60,691 nt of DNA from the NCBI GenBank assembly GCA_040388605.1, contig JAZKBN010000065.1:1-60691 (forward strand). Direction: 5' to 3'. Below, piece after piece: positions 35,374 to 43,847 of this stretch. The stretch comes from JAZKBN01 sp040388605. GTDB lineage: Bacteria; Bacteroidota; Bacteroidia; Cytophagales; Flexibacteraceae. The translations under genes and the position numbers were made by a program. How positions within the stretch are numbered: the stretch's first letter is position 1; each line of letters opens with the position of its first letter. The notes beneath the pieces are model-generated. The model did no database searches. It was given only the letters and a program-made list of their open reading frames with translations, and had not been told where the DNA came from.

Positions 35374-37653
35374 ATGACACAAGCAAACACAAACGGCCGG
35401 GGAGCTACCCGGAAACCTTCGGCACTGAAAAATTTTACATTTTTGGCATTAGTAATGGGCATAGCAGCGCTTATACCCATACAGGTATCGGCTCAAAACG
35501 CTGAGCGCGTAGAACGTTGCGGAACCACCGCGGTTATGCAAAGGCATTTGCAGCAGCACCCGGAACGCAAACAGGCCATTACCGATCTCGATATTTTTAC
35601 CAGGCAGTTTACGGTTAAAAAAGCACAAAAATCAATTGCATCAACCGAGAAGCGCATAATACCGGTTGTGGTGCACGTGATTCATAATAACGGGCATGAA
35701 TACATCAGCATGGCACAGGTTCAGGATGCCATTCGCATTCTGAACCAGGACTTTAACCTGCAAAACCCCGATACCGGCATTATTCATCCTGATTTCAGGC
35801 ATATACAGGGTAACACAAATTTTGAATTCAGGCTGGCTACCATTGACCCTGACGGGAATTGCACAAGCGGCGTAACTTATACCAAAGATGCCAATACAGC
35901 ATCGGCAGGCGAGAATGTAAAGCGCCCCACGGCCTGGAATACCGCCAAATATTATAACATTTGGGTGGTTCGCAGCATTGCCAACGACGACAATTCGGGC
36001 GGAACCATTCTCGGCTATGCCTATTACCCCGGAAGCTGGCCCAACGGCGACCCAAGCGACGGCGTTCTGATAATTGCAAGAGCATTTGGCACCATAGGTT
36101 CTGGCAACGCAAGCTGGTCAAGCACATTAAGCCATGAAACCGGGCATTATATTAACCTGCGCCATACTTTCGGGAACAATAACGGGCCCGGTCCGCATGC
36201 GAACTGTTACGAAGACGATGGTGACCAGGTAGATGATACCCCGCCCACAACCGGGCAATCATCGGGCTGCAACCTGAACCAGGCCAATTGCGACGGCCTG
36301 AGAGCCAACGTAGAGAACTTTATGGACTACAGCGACTGCGGCCGCATGTTCACCATTGGCCAAAGCCTGCGTATGCAGGCTGCCATTGAAAGCAACTTCA
36401 GTGCCCGCGACAGCCTCTGGACAGAAAACAACCTCCGCGCTACAGGTACTTTTACCACACAGGGCCAGGTTTGTCCGCCCAGGGCGGTATTGTATGCGCC
36501 GGTTACTTACAGCTGCAGCGGCACCATTCCCATTACTTTTAAAGGGTATATTGAAAACTCGGTAACAGATACTTCGTTACGCTTTACCTGGATTTTACCG
36601 GGCGCAACGCCTGATACTGTAAGGCAATCTGTAGCTACCGTTTACTATAATACCCCCGGCATGTTCGATGTAAAGCTGATTGTGAGCAACCGCTTTGGTT
36701 CTGATACTGTTTATCAGCCTGCCTATATAACTGCCGATGGCGGAACGGCGGGGATCACGGGCGCTTTTCAGCAGTCCTTTGAAAATGGTTCTTTCCCGGT
36801 AATCGACCCTTCTTCTAACTACGTAAACTGGACCGTTTCGCCTGATACTTCCTGGATATTAACTCCCGTTGCCGGATGGAGCGGCCAGGGCTGCGTTTAC
36901 ACAGACCCCAGCCGACTTACAGACGGCGACTATGCTGATATTTTAAGCCCCATTGTAGACATCAGCAGCCTGCGTGATTCAACTGACATGTACCTTTCTT
37001 ACCACCTGGCTTATGCCAAAAAGAATGCAGCCAATACTGACGAGCTGAGTACCTGGTACACCAACAATTGCGGCCTGACCTGGACACGCATACTCACCCG
37101 CAATAACATAAGCCAGCCCAGGCTTGCAACAGTAATCAACCCGGTAACCGACCCGGTTTACATACCGGTTGCAACAGACTGGCGTCGCGATTCCATAAAG
37201 CTGAACATACAGGGTGATGTGAACCATATCAGGTTCAGGCTGCGCATGAAAACAGGCGGCGGAGGCGGGCATCACCGTCATCGAAGCGAGCGTGCCCGGC
37301 GCGGCNNNNNNNNNNTCTATCTCGATGATCTTAAAATAGGCAATGTGCCACTTACCATAACCGGCGCAGCTGAAAACCTGACTTTTCTCTCTGAAGGGCT
37401 AAACATATTCCCCAACCCAACCGGCAGCGATGCTGAAATAAGCTACAACGCTTTAGGAGGCAAAAAAATAGGCTTGGAAATCAGCGATATACTTGGGCAT
37501 AATGTAGGCAGCTATTCAGAGGATTTGCCTTTGAACGGTCAGTTCCGCATATCGCTGAAGGCACTGGGGCTTGATTTGGCACCGGGTATCTATATGGTTC
37601 GCAGCTCTGTTAATGGTAAGGTTAGCGGAAAAAAATTGGTGGTGAAGCCCTAA
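35374..37653 (+). CDS. M43-family zinc metalloprotease with T9SS type A sorting domain
   Basis: Secreted pappalysin-like protease. The ATG at 35374 is preferred (signal helix 'NFTFLALVMGIAALIPIQVSAQ' follows; a -7-like CCATTTTG lies 22 bases upstream); an open frame reaches back to 35284. The propeptide is followed by the catalytic domain with 'HETGHYINLRHTF' (HExxHxxxxxH) and Met-turn region 'ENFMDYSDCGRMFT'. A PKD-like segment and a MAM/jelly-roll region come next. After the gap, 'YLDDLKIG' and a type A sorting domain ('NIFPNPTGSDAEISYNA' to 'SGKKLVVKP'). Residues just before the gap (37262-37305) are foreign sequence. Whole protein about 759 aa. Confidence 0.9.
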   Translation: MTQANTNGRGATRKPSALKNFTFLALVMGIAALIPIQVSAQNAERVERCGTTAVMQRHLQQHPERKQAITDLDIFTRQFTVKKAQKSIASTEKRIIPVVVHVIHNNGHEYISMAQVQDAIRILNQDFNLQNPDTGIIHPDFRHIQGNTNFEFRLATIDPDGNCTSGVTYTKDANTASAGENVKRPTAWNTAKYYNIWVVRSIANDDNSGGTILGYAYYPGSWPNGDPSDGVLIIARAFGTIGSGNASWSSTLSHETGHYINLRHTFGNNNGPGPHANCYEDDGDQVDDTPPTTGQSSGCNLNQANCDGLRANVENFMDYSDCGRMFTIGQSLRMQAAIESNFSARDSLWTENNLRATGTFTTQGQVCPPRAVLYAPVTYSCSGTIPITFKGYIENSVTDTSLRFTWILPGATPDTVRQSVATVYYNTPGMFDVKLIVSNRFGSDTVYQPAYITADGGTAGITGAFQQSFENGSFPVIDPSSNYVNWTVSPDTSWILTPVAGWSGQGCVYTDPSRLTDGDYADILSPIVDISSLRDSTDMYLSYHLAYAKKNAANTDELSTWYTNNCGLTWTRILTRNNISQPRLATVINPVTDPVYIPVATDWRRDSIKLNIQGDVNHIRFRLRMKTGGGGGHHRHRSERARRGXXXXYLDDLKIGNVPLTITGAAENLTFLSEGLNIFPNPTGSDAEISYNALGGKKIGLEISDILGHNVGSYSEDLPLNGQFRISLKALGLDLAPGIYMVRSSVNGKVSGKKLVVKP
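37262..37305. other. Short foreign sequence next to a gap
   Basis: About 44 GC-rich bases immediately before the Ns. In the host frame they give an implausible His/Arg-rich string. One base over they read as an ordinary GC-rich coding frame ('AEAGITVIEASVPGAA'). The host protein should pass directly from 'RMKTGGG' to 'YLDDLKIG'. Probably the same type of gap-edge splice as at 17745. Confidence 0.65.
37306..37315. other. Assembly gap (10 N) in the M43 protease gene
   Basis: Run of N; host coding sequence resumes directly after it with the start of the conserved 'YLDDLKIG' motif. Confidence 0.95.
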
Positions 37654-37706
37654 GGGCTTAGCTATTTTGGAATGTAAGGGGCGCGGAGTTTTTCTGCGCC
37701 TTTGAT

Positions 37707-38245
37707 TTAGAGGGATTTTAGGTATTCTAAATCAGCAGCATAGGGATTGCTTTTTAAATGCTGCACCCATTTTATAAGCCTGATTATATCAGGGGCCGAT
37801 TTTTCTTTCAGGGCCAGGAAAAGGCGTTTTAGCTTATTATCGTCTTTAGCTGCAATGTTCTTTGTAACGTCGCACAGCTCCCTTAATGTGGGTGGGTAAC
37901 CGAAGTCTTTCAAATCCACATTAACAGCAGCAGCGTTGGCCAAAATGAATCCTTCCATTGCCGGATGTATTTTATAATATAATGTGGCCTGTTGCTGTGC
38001 TTAAGCAAAACCATACTTCCTTGTTCAATCGGGCTAACCGGGTTGAATTCATTGAAATATTTAAGCTTTACCTTATCATTATCTATAATGCCAAGTGCGA
38101 AAGAATCTTTATAATCTTCATGCATTACCCCTGCTACTTTACTGCAACTTTTCTGATAATTATACTTACTAACAGGCGGAATAAGGGTTTCAATCAGGTT
38201 CGTATCCAGGTAGCATTCCGGAATAATGAGCTTATCGCTTACCAT
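37707..38245 (-). CDS. Partner of the AAA ATPase, unknown family, with a one-base frameshift
   Basis: Two overlapping frames (38245 down to 37910, and 37958 down to 37707) make one protein of about 179 aa if one A is restored in the AAAA run near 37972-37975. The joined reading would be '...RPHYIIK' followed by 'IHPAMEGFILANAAAVNVDL'. Notable parts: 'PECYLDTNLIETLIPP', 'FALGIIDNDK' (acidic DND), 'MVLLKHSNRPHYIIK' and a helical C-terminus. The acidic pairs recall TOPRIM or nuclease active sites but no family is recognised. Its ATG overlaps the stop of the ATPase gene by one base (TAATG), so the two are translationally coupled. AT-rich like its partner and unlike the neighbours. The frameshift may be a sequencing error or a real inactivation. 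Confidence 0.65.
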
Positions 38246-39306
38246 TATATAAAACTCTCGCTATTGGTGAACACATCCATACTGTATTGGGTAATATCAT
38301 CAAGGTCTTCCTCTGTCAGGCGCTTCACCTTGGTTTCATTATTTTCATAATAAACCATGTAAACGGCAAGTTCTTCGCGGTCATTTTCCAAAAGATCAGA
38401 AAGCACGTTTGGGCTGTGTGTTGCCACAAAGTACTGGTTATCTTTATTACTCATCATCGCATAAGAAAACTTTGACATATACGGCGGGAACGCATGTGCC
38501 TCAGGTTCTTCAAAAAGTAAAATGCTGTTTTTGTTGGAAGCTATTGCAGCTAAATAGAAAATAAGGCGCTGCAAAGTATCGGCAACTGCACTGTATGGAA
38601 GTAAGAAAACATCACTATTGCCTAAGTCTTTCATTAATTTTATTGTCCTACTGCTCTCATCAAAAATAACTTTTAAGTTCAACTCCTCAAAATAAGACAA
38701 AACGAGCCCCTTAACTTCAGGGTAGTTTTTTATCACTTCATACAAATTACTTCCATTCGGAGAAATCAGATATTTCGCATGCCCCTTTTTGAATTCAATA
38801 TCCTTATCAAACTTATATGACTTAACAGGCGATTCAACCTCCTTTAATAAAATTCCAATTCCGTCGGAACTTACAGAATATACTTGCAGTTCTAAATCAA
38901 GTGAAATGCTCGCCGAAAAGTCCAAGTTATTATGGATGGATTTCGAACCGCTTTTTAAAATCAAATCGCTTAAACGAAGATCCAGATTTAAATCACGGTC
39001 AGTTTCCGAGTTATACTTAAGTACGCAGGTCATGTTTTCAGAACGAACAATGGCAGGCTCCGAAATTTTTCCATTAAAGAAAAGCTCCGGCAAATTCTCA
39101 ACGCGAATTAAGTCCTTAATACCACCTGAATTATCAAGTGGCAAATACGGCACCGACAACAACCCCATCGCCTCCAAAATATTACTCTTGCCCGTATTCG
39201 GCCGCCCGATAATCAAATTAATACGCCTGCAGTCTTCCAAATCCAATGATTGAATAGATTTGAAATTCTCGATATGCACGTTCTTTACAAAGTTATTCTC
39301 AGCCAT
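38245..39306 (-). CDS. OLD/AAA_15-like ATPase
   Basis: 353 aa ABC-type AAA ATPase of the kind found in OLD, PARIS and Abi systems. N-terminus 'VKNVHIENFKSIQSLDLEDC', Walker A 'IIGRPNTGKSNIL' (about residues 32-44), signature-like 'LPYSAVADTLQRLIFYLAAI', Walker B 'ILLFEEPEAHAFPP', and H-loop 'FVATHSPNVLSDL'. No TOPRIM domain is fused, so the effector activity is probably in the overlapping downstream gene. The gene is visibly richer in A+T than flanking housekeeping genes, suggesting horizontal gain. Function inferred: sensor or regulator half of a two-gene conflict or defence module. Confidence 0.85.
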   Translation of the reverse strand: MAENNFVKNVHIENFKSIQSLDLEDCRRINLIIGRPNTGKSNILEAMGLLSVPYLPLDNSGGIKDLIRVENLPELFFNGKISEPAIVRSENMTCVLKYNSETDRDLNLDLRLSDLILKSGSKSIHNNLDFSASISLDLELQVYSVSSDGIGILLKEVESPVKSYKFDKDIEFKKGHAKYLISPNGSNLYEVIKNYPEVKGLVLSYFEELNLKVIFDESSRTIKLMKDLGNSDVFLLPYSAVADTLQRLIFYLAAIASNKNSILLFEEPEAHAFPPYMSKFSYAMMSNKDNQYFVATHSPNVLSDLLENDREELAVYMVYYENNETKVKRLTEEDLDDITQYSMDVFTNSESFI

Positions 39307-39315
39307 AATTCCTGC

Positions 39316-39429
39316 TTACAAAAACAAAATTCCTAAAACAATAACCACAATAATGCTGAGTGCGGCCCAGCCGTCGGCGGGGAAATAGTGACCGTACTTT
39401 TTATAAGCGTCTTTCAGTTTGTGCAGCAT
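39316..39429 (-). CDS. 37-aa single-helix membrane peptide
   Basis: Short frame from the ATG at 39429 to TAA at 39316: 'MLHKLKDAYKKYGHYFPADG' followed by 'WAALSIIVVIVLGILFL'. A basic/aromatic N-terminus precedes one transmembrane helix ending at the C-terminus, a convincing layout for a small membrane protein. It sits between the icmF terminator and the ATPase gene, 9 bases before the ATPase start, on the same strand. Too short for routine ORF calling. It could lead the ATPase operon or be an unrelated small protein; no function can be named. Confidence 0.55.
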   Translation of the reverse strand: MLHKLKDAYKKYGHYFPADGWAALSIIVVIVLGILFL

Positions 39430-39440
39430 GGTAATAAAGA

Positions 39441-39459
39441 AGGGGCTTTTTGAGCCCCT
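39441..39459 (-). terminator. Terminator after icmF
   Basis: AGGGGCT (39441-39447) pairs with AGCCCCT (39453-39459), tight loop; TTCTTTATT follows on the minus strand, just past the icmF stop. Confidence 0.75.
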
Positions 39460-39464
39460 GCAAT

Positions 39465-42400
39465 TTACATATTTCTTCGGTACTGTCCGCCGACCTCGTA
39501 TAGGGCATGGCTGATATCACCCAAGGTGCATCGCTTGCCTGCCTCCATTAATGCCTCGAAAATATTCCCGTTCTCAATGGCCGATTTTTGAAGCAGTGCC
39601 AAATCATCCTCGTAAGTTTCTGCATTCAGCTGCCTGAAATTTTCGCAGCTTGTTATGGCAAACTCCTTCTCCTCGGTTCCGCTCCTGATTACTTCCGACG
39701 GAATAATGGTAGGGCTTCCTTTAGGATCGAGAAAGGTGTTAACACCTATCAGGGGCAGGTCGCCGTTGTGCTTTTGGGTTTCGTAGAACAGGCTTTCCTC
39801 CTGTATTTTACTGCGTTGGTACATGCGCTCCATGGCTCCCAATACCCCGCCCCGTTCCGATATTGCCCGGAATTCAGTTAATACAGCTTCTTCCACAAGA
39901 TCTGTCAGTTCTTCAATAATGAATGAGCCCTGTAAGGGGTTCTCATTTTTAGCGAGCCCGCTTTCCTTGTTAATAATCAGCTGAATGGCCATTGCCCTGC
40001 GCACACTTTCCTCGGTAGGGGTAGTAATGGCCTCGTCGTAAGCGTTGGTGTGCAGGCTGTTGCAGTTATCATATATGGCATACAGGGCCTGCAGGGTGGT
40101 GCGTATATCGTTAAAGGCAATTTCCTGGGCATGCAGGCTGCGACCGCTGGTTTGAATGTGGTATTTAAGCTTCTGGCTCCTGTCGTTACCCTTGTATTTG
40201 TGCCTGATGGCTTTTGCCCAAATGCGACGCGCTACACGGCCAATTACGCTGTATTCAGGGTCAAGGCCGTTGCTGAAGAAGAAGCTGAAATTCGGGGCAA
40301 AGTCATCTATATGCATACCCCTGCTCAGGTAATACTCCACGAAAGTAAAGCCGTTGCTGAGGGTAAAGGCAAGCTGTGTTATCGGGTTAGCGCCGGCTTC
40401 GGCAATATGGTAGCCGCTGATGCTTACCGAGTAAAAATTACGGACTTTCCTGTCTATGAAATACTGCTGAATATCGCCCATCATTCTGAGAGCGAATTCA
40501 GTGCTGAAGATGCAGGTGTTTTGGGCCTGGTCTTCTTTCAGAATATCGGCCTGAACGGTACCGCGAACGGCAGAAAGGGTTTCAGCTTTTATGCTTTCAT
40601 ATATATCGGCAGGCAAAACCTGGTCACCGGTTACGCCAAGCAGCATCAGGCCAAGGCCGTTGTTACCTATTGGTAAATCACCCTGGTAAACAGGCCGAAC
40701 AGAATTTTTAGCAGCAAAAATGGCTTTAATTTTCGCTTCAGTTTCTGCCTCCAGGCTATTGGCTTTAATATAAAGCTCACATTGCTGATCTATGGCTGCG
40801 TTCAGGAAAAAGCTAAGCAGCATAGGTGCAGGGCCGTTAATGGTCATGCTTACCGATGTGGCCGGATGGCTCAGGTTAAAGCCGCTGTAAAGCTTCTTGG
40901 CATCGTCGAGGGTGGCCACACTTACACCGCTGTTGCCAATTTTTCCATAAATATCAGGGCGACGAGCGGGGTCTTCACCATAAAGTGTTACAGAGTCAAA
41001 AGCGGTGCTCAGCCTTCGTGCCGGCATATCAAGCGATACATAGTGGAAGCGGCGGTTGGTACGCTCAGGCCCGCCTTCTCCGGCGAACATACGCGTAGGA
41101 TCTTCGCCTTCACGTTTCAGAGGGAAAACACCGGCCGCATAAGGGAATTTACCGGGAACATTTTCGGTAAAACGCCATTTAAGAATATCGCCCCAGTCTT
41201 TAAACTTGGGCAGGCTTACACGCGGAACCATGGTTCCGCTTAATGACTTGGTATATTGCGGGAGCTGGAATACCTTATCACGAACCTGGTAAGTGTACAT
41301 TTCGGCTGCATACTTTGCTACCAGGTGTTTCCAGTTCTGCAAAACCAGGCGACATTCACCGGCCAGGTTGGTTTCTGTTTTCTTATACGTTTTCTCCAGT
41401 GCCTCTACCAAGGCCAGTGTACCGGCAGCCTCAGCAGGTTTATCTGCATTCAGGTGCGCTTCTGAACGAAGTTGCTCTATGGTACCGTTAATCTGGTAAA
41501 GTCGGCTGGCAAGTGAGCTTTGCTCCTCTACATAGTCCTGATACATGCGGTTGAGCTCGGCAATCTCCGCCAGGTACCGAACGCGATCAGGCGGAATAAT
41601 GTAGACTTTATCTGTAGCCGTTTCCGGTAAAGTAAGGCCGCTGCGAAAACGAACACCCGTTTTCTCAGTTATGGTTTCCATAACCCGCCTGTATAATGTA
41701 TTGGTTCCGGGATCATTAAACTGCGAAGCTACAGTTCCGTAAACTGGAAGCTCGGTTTCAGGGGTATCCCAAAGGTTATGGTTTCGGCGGTACTGCTTTT
41801 TTACATCGCGCAGGGCATCAAGACTGCCGCGCTTATCGAATTTATTAATGGCTATCAGGTCAGCAAAATCCAGCATATCAATTTTTTCAAGCTGGGTGGC
41901 TGCACCGTATTCCCCGGTCATTACGTACAGCGCAGCGTCGCTGTGCTCGGTAATTTCGGTATCGCTTTGGCCTATGCCGCTGGTCTCAACAATTACCAGG
42001 TTAAAACCCGCAGCCTTGCAGATATCTATACTCTCCTGCACATACTTGCTGAGGGCAAGGTTGCTTTGGCGTGTTGCCAGTGACCGCATGTAAACCCGGG
42101 GATTATTAATGCTGTTCATCCTTATCCTGTCGCCTAGCAAGGCGCCACCGGTTTTCCGCTTGCTTGGGTCAACAGAAATAATGGCGATGGTTTTATCGGG
42201 AGAATCGGCCAAATACCTGCGCACCAATTCATCTACCAGGGAAGATTTGCCTGAGCCACCTGTGCCGGTAATACCCAGGATAGGAATTTTAACATCGGCT
42301 TTAACATCGGCAAGCATTTTACGCAGCCGCTCGGCGTCATCCTTATAGTTTTCAGCAATAGAAATAAGGCGGCCAATTATACGGCTGTTACGCTTAGGCA

Positions 42401-42989
42401 GAGCCTTAAAAAGATCATCCAATGTTTCTGCCTCCGAAGCCCCTATATAAGCCCCGGGGACATCAATGCCGTGTTCGGGGTCATCTGAACCATCAGGAAG
42501 GCTTAATGCAGTGGCAAAGCGGCCTGCAGGAGTCCAGGTCGGATAATCGCATTGGCGCATAACATCATTAATCATACCCTGCAAACCCATGCTGCGGCCA
42601 TCATCGGGACTGTATATGCGGGCAATACCATAAGCATGCAGCTCTTCAATTTCTGAAGGAAGAATAGTACCTCCGCCACCTGCAAAAATCTTTATATGCC
42701 CGCAGCCCCGTTCAGCCAAAATATCGTGCATGTATTTGAGGTATTCAACATGCCCGCCCTGGTAACTTGTCATGGCTATTCCCTGCGCATCTTCCTGTAT
42801 GGCACATTCTGCCACTTCAAGTGCCGATCTGTTATGACCCAGGTGTATAATTTCAGCGCCGGTACTTTGCAAAATGCGCCGCATGATATTGATAGCGGCA
42901 TCGTGGCCGTCGAAAAGCGAGGCAGCGGTAACAATACGGACAGGATATTGGGTACGATATGGCTTAGAGTCGGTTACAGGGGCGCTCAT
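39465..42989 (-). CDS. icmF: Fused acyl-CoA mutase with G-protein chaperone (IcmF)
   Basis: 1174 aa, coenzyme B12-dependent carbon-skeleton mutase of the IcmF type, interconverting isobutyryl-CoA and butyryl-CoA or a related branched pair. Domain order: B12-binding ('AASLFDGHDAAINIM', 'TSYQGGHVEY', 'KIFAGGGGTI'; about residues 15-150), MeaB-like GTPase (Walker A 'GITGTGGSGKSSL' about 240; 'IISVDPSKRKTGGALLGDRIRM'; 'NKFDKRGS'), linker, then the catalytic barrel ('RFHYVSLDMPARRLSTAFDS', 'SVSISGYHIAEAGANPITQL'). Fusion order and length match IcmF rather than methylmalonyl-CoA mutase. The built-in GTPase guards cofactor loading. Own promoter and terminator. Confidence 0.92.
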   Translation of the reverse strand: MSAPVTDSKPYRTQYPVRIVTAASLFDGHDAAINIMRRILQSTGAEIIHLGHNRSALEVAECAIQEDAQGIAMTSYQGGHVEYLKYMHDILAERGCGHIKIFAGGGGTILPSEIEELHAYGIARIYSPDDGRSMGLQGMINDVMRQCDYPTWTPAGRFATALSLPDGSDDPEHGIDVPGAYIGASEAETLDDLFKALPKRNSRIIGRLISIAENYKDDAERLRKMLADVKADVKIPILGITGTGGSGKSSLVDELVRRYLADSPDKTIAIISVDPSKRKTGGALLGDRIRMNSINNPRVYMRSLATRQSNLALSKYVQESIDICKAAGFNLVIVETSGIGQSDTEITEHSDAALYVMTGEYGAATQLEKIDMLDFADLIAINKFDKRGSLDALRDVKKQYRRNHNLWDTPETELPVYGTVASQFNDPGTNTLYRRVMETITEKTGVRFRSGLTLPETATDKVYIIPPDRVRYLAEIAELNRMYQDYVEEQSSLASRLYQINGTIEQLRSEAHLNADKPAEAAGTLALVEALEKTYKKTETNLAGECRLVLQNWKHLVAKYAAEMYTYQVRDKVFQLPQYTKSLSGTMVPRVSLPKFKDWGDILKWRFTENVPGKFPYAAGVFPLKREGEDPTRMFAGEGGPERTNRRFHYVSLDMPARRLSTAFDSVTLYGEDPARRPDIYGKIGNSGVSVATLDDAKKLYSGFNLSHPATSVSMTINGPAPMLLSFFLNAAIDQQCELYIKANSLEAETEAKIKAIFAAKNSVRPVYQGDLPIGNNGLGLMLLGVTGDQVLPADIYESIKAETLSAVRGTVQADILKEDQAQNTCIFSTEFALRMMGDIQQYFIDRKVRNFYSVSISGYHIAEAGANPITQLAFTLSNGFTFVEYYLSRGMHIDDFAPNFSFFFSNGLDPEYSVIGRVARRIWAKAIRHKYKGNDRSQKLKYHIQTSGRSLHAQEIAFNDIRTTLQALYAIYDNCNSLHTNAYDEAITTPTEESVRRAMAIQLIINKESGLAKNENPLQGSFIIEELTDLVEEAVLTEFRAISERGGVLGAMERMYQRSKIQEESLFYETQKHNGDLPLIGVNTFLDPKGSPTIIPSEVIRSGTEEKEFAITSCENFRQLNAETYEDDLALLQKSAIENGNIFEALMEAGKRCTLGDISHALYEVGGQYRRNM

Positions 42990-43797
42990 CTGGTGTATTT
43001 TATAGGTCTGCTGTTCTAATTATCTGAACTAAAACAATGCTTAAGCAAAAATACAACGATTTACGGAAACAGTAAAACCTTCAACATTTCATGAGATTGA
43101 ACAAAACCCATATACATATAACCTATAGATTAAATTATGGAGCCGAAACATGAAAATATGCAGACTAAAATCATAACAGTCAGTACCAAGTTAAAAAGCA
43201 GCTGCAATTCAGAATACAACAAAACAAAGCATAATTACATTCTGCATAGTTAATTCAGAAAAACAGGAAAGAGAGAAATAGCACTTTACCAACAAACCCA
43301 CATTCAAATACATTGAATACACGGTGAAAACTGCCGGAATAAACTGTATCGGTAAGTTCGGAATGCTGTTTATGTAGCAGATGGATACAAAAAACAAAAG
43401 CCATACTAAGAGTACGGCCTTTGGCATCAAATAAACCACTATGAAACAAATAATATCTAAATGTATACAAGCTAAAAGCCCGGCATACATGCGGCTCAGG
43501 ATTCCTTAATCGGAAATAAAAAGCCGTCTCCGCAAATATACAAAATAAACCCATTATTGCGTGTTAAGAGTCATAAAACCTTAGTATAATACTATAAATG
43601 GGAAATTGAATAATTATAGCAGCAAACCCACTCTGGCTTAACACCTTAGTAAAACCAAAATTCTAAGCAGCGCTTTAAAAATCAAAGTCTCAGCGAGAAA
43701 ATATATAAGGTAATCAGGTTTAGGAAAATACGGCCGGAACGTAAGCAGGGCTCATTTACTTCCATAATCCAGAGATAAAAACAGTAAAAACAATAAA
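42990..43797. other. AT-rich spacer, no gene supported
   Basis: About 800 bases between icmF and the PorP-OmpA gene. Only the icmF promoter (43046-43053) is convincing. Two overlapping minus-strand frames around 43209-43554 would encode Cys/Phe-rich proteins in alternate frames with no recognisable features and are not called. Confidence 0.55.
43046..43053 (-). promoter_or_regulatory. Bacteroidota -7 element (TATTTTTG) for icmF
   Basis: Exact TAnnTTTG match on the minus strand, 56 bases before the icmF start at 42989. -33 box not clear. Confidence 0.5.
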
Positions 43798-43827
43798 AAA
43801 GCCTGCCGAACGAATTCGGCAGGCTTT
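43798..43827 (-). terminator. Terminator after the PorP-OmpA gene
   Basis: 13-bp stem (AAAGCCTGCCGAA with TTCGGCAGGCTTT) around a 4-nt loop, followed on the minus strand by TTTATTG. Ends the giant-protein operon. Confidence 0.85.
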
Positions 43828-43847
43828 GAATAAGGAAACGAAAGAGC

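Noticed and set aside
37910..37985. Programmed -1 frameshift in the ATPase partner gene
   Set aside because: The site is ATA AAA T without a proper XXXYYYZ slippery heptamer; a simple one-base deletion explains it better.
43209..43554. Two overlapping minus-strand frames of 93 and 99 codons
   Set aside because: Different frames of the same AT-rich stretch, Cys/Phe-rich, with no conserved pattern or upstream signal.
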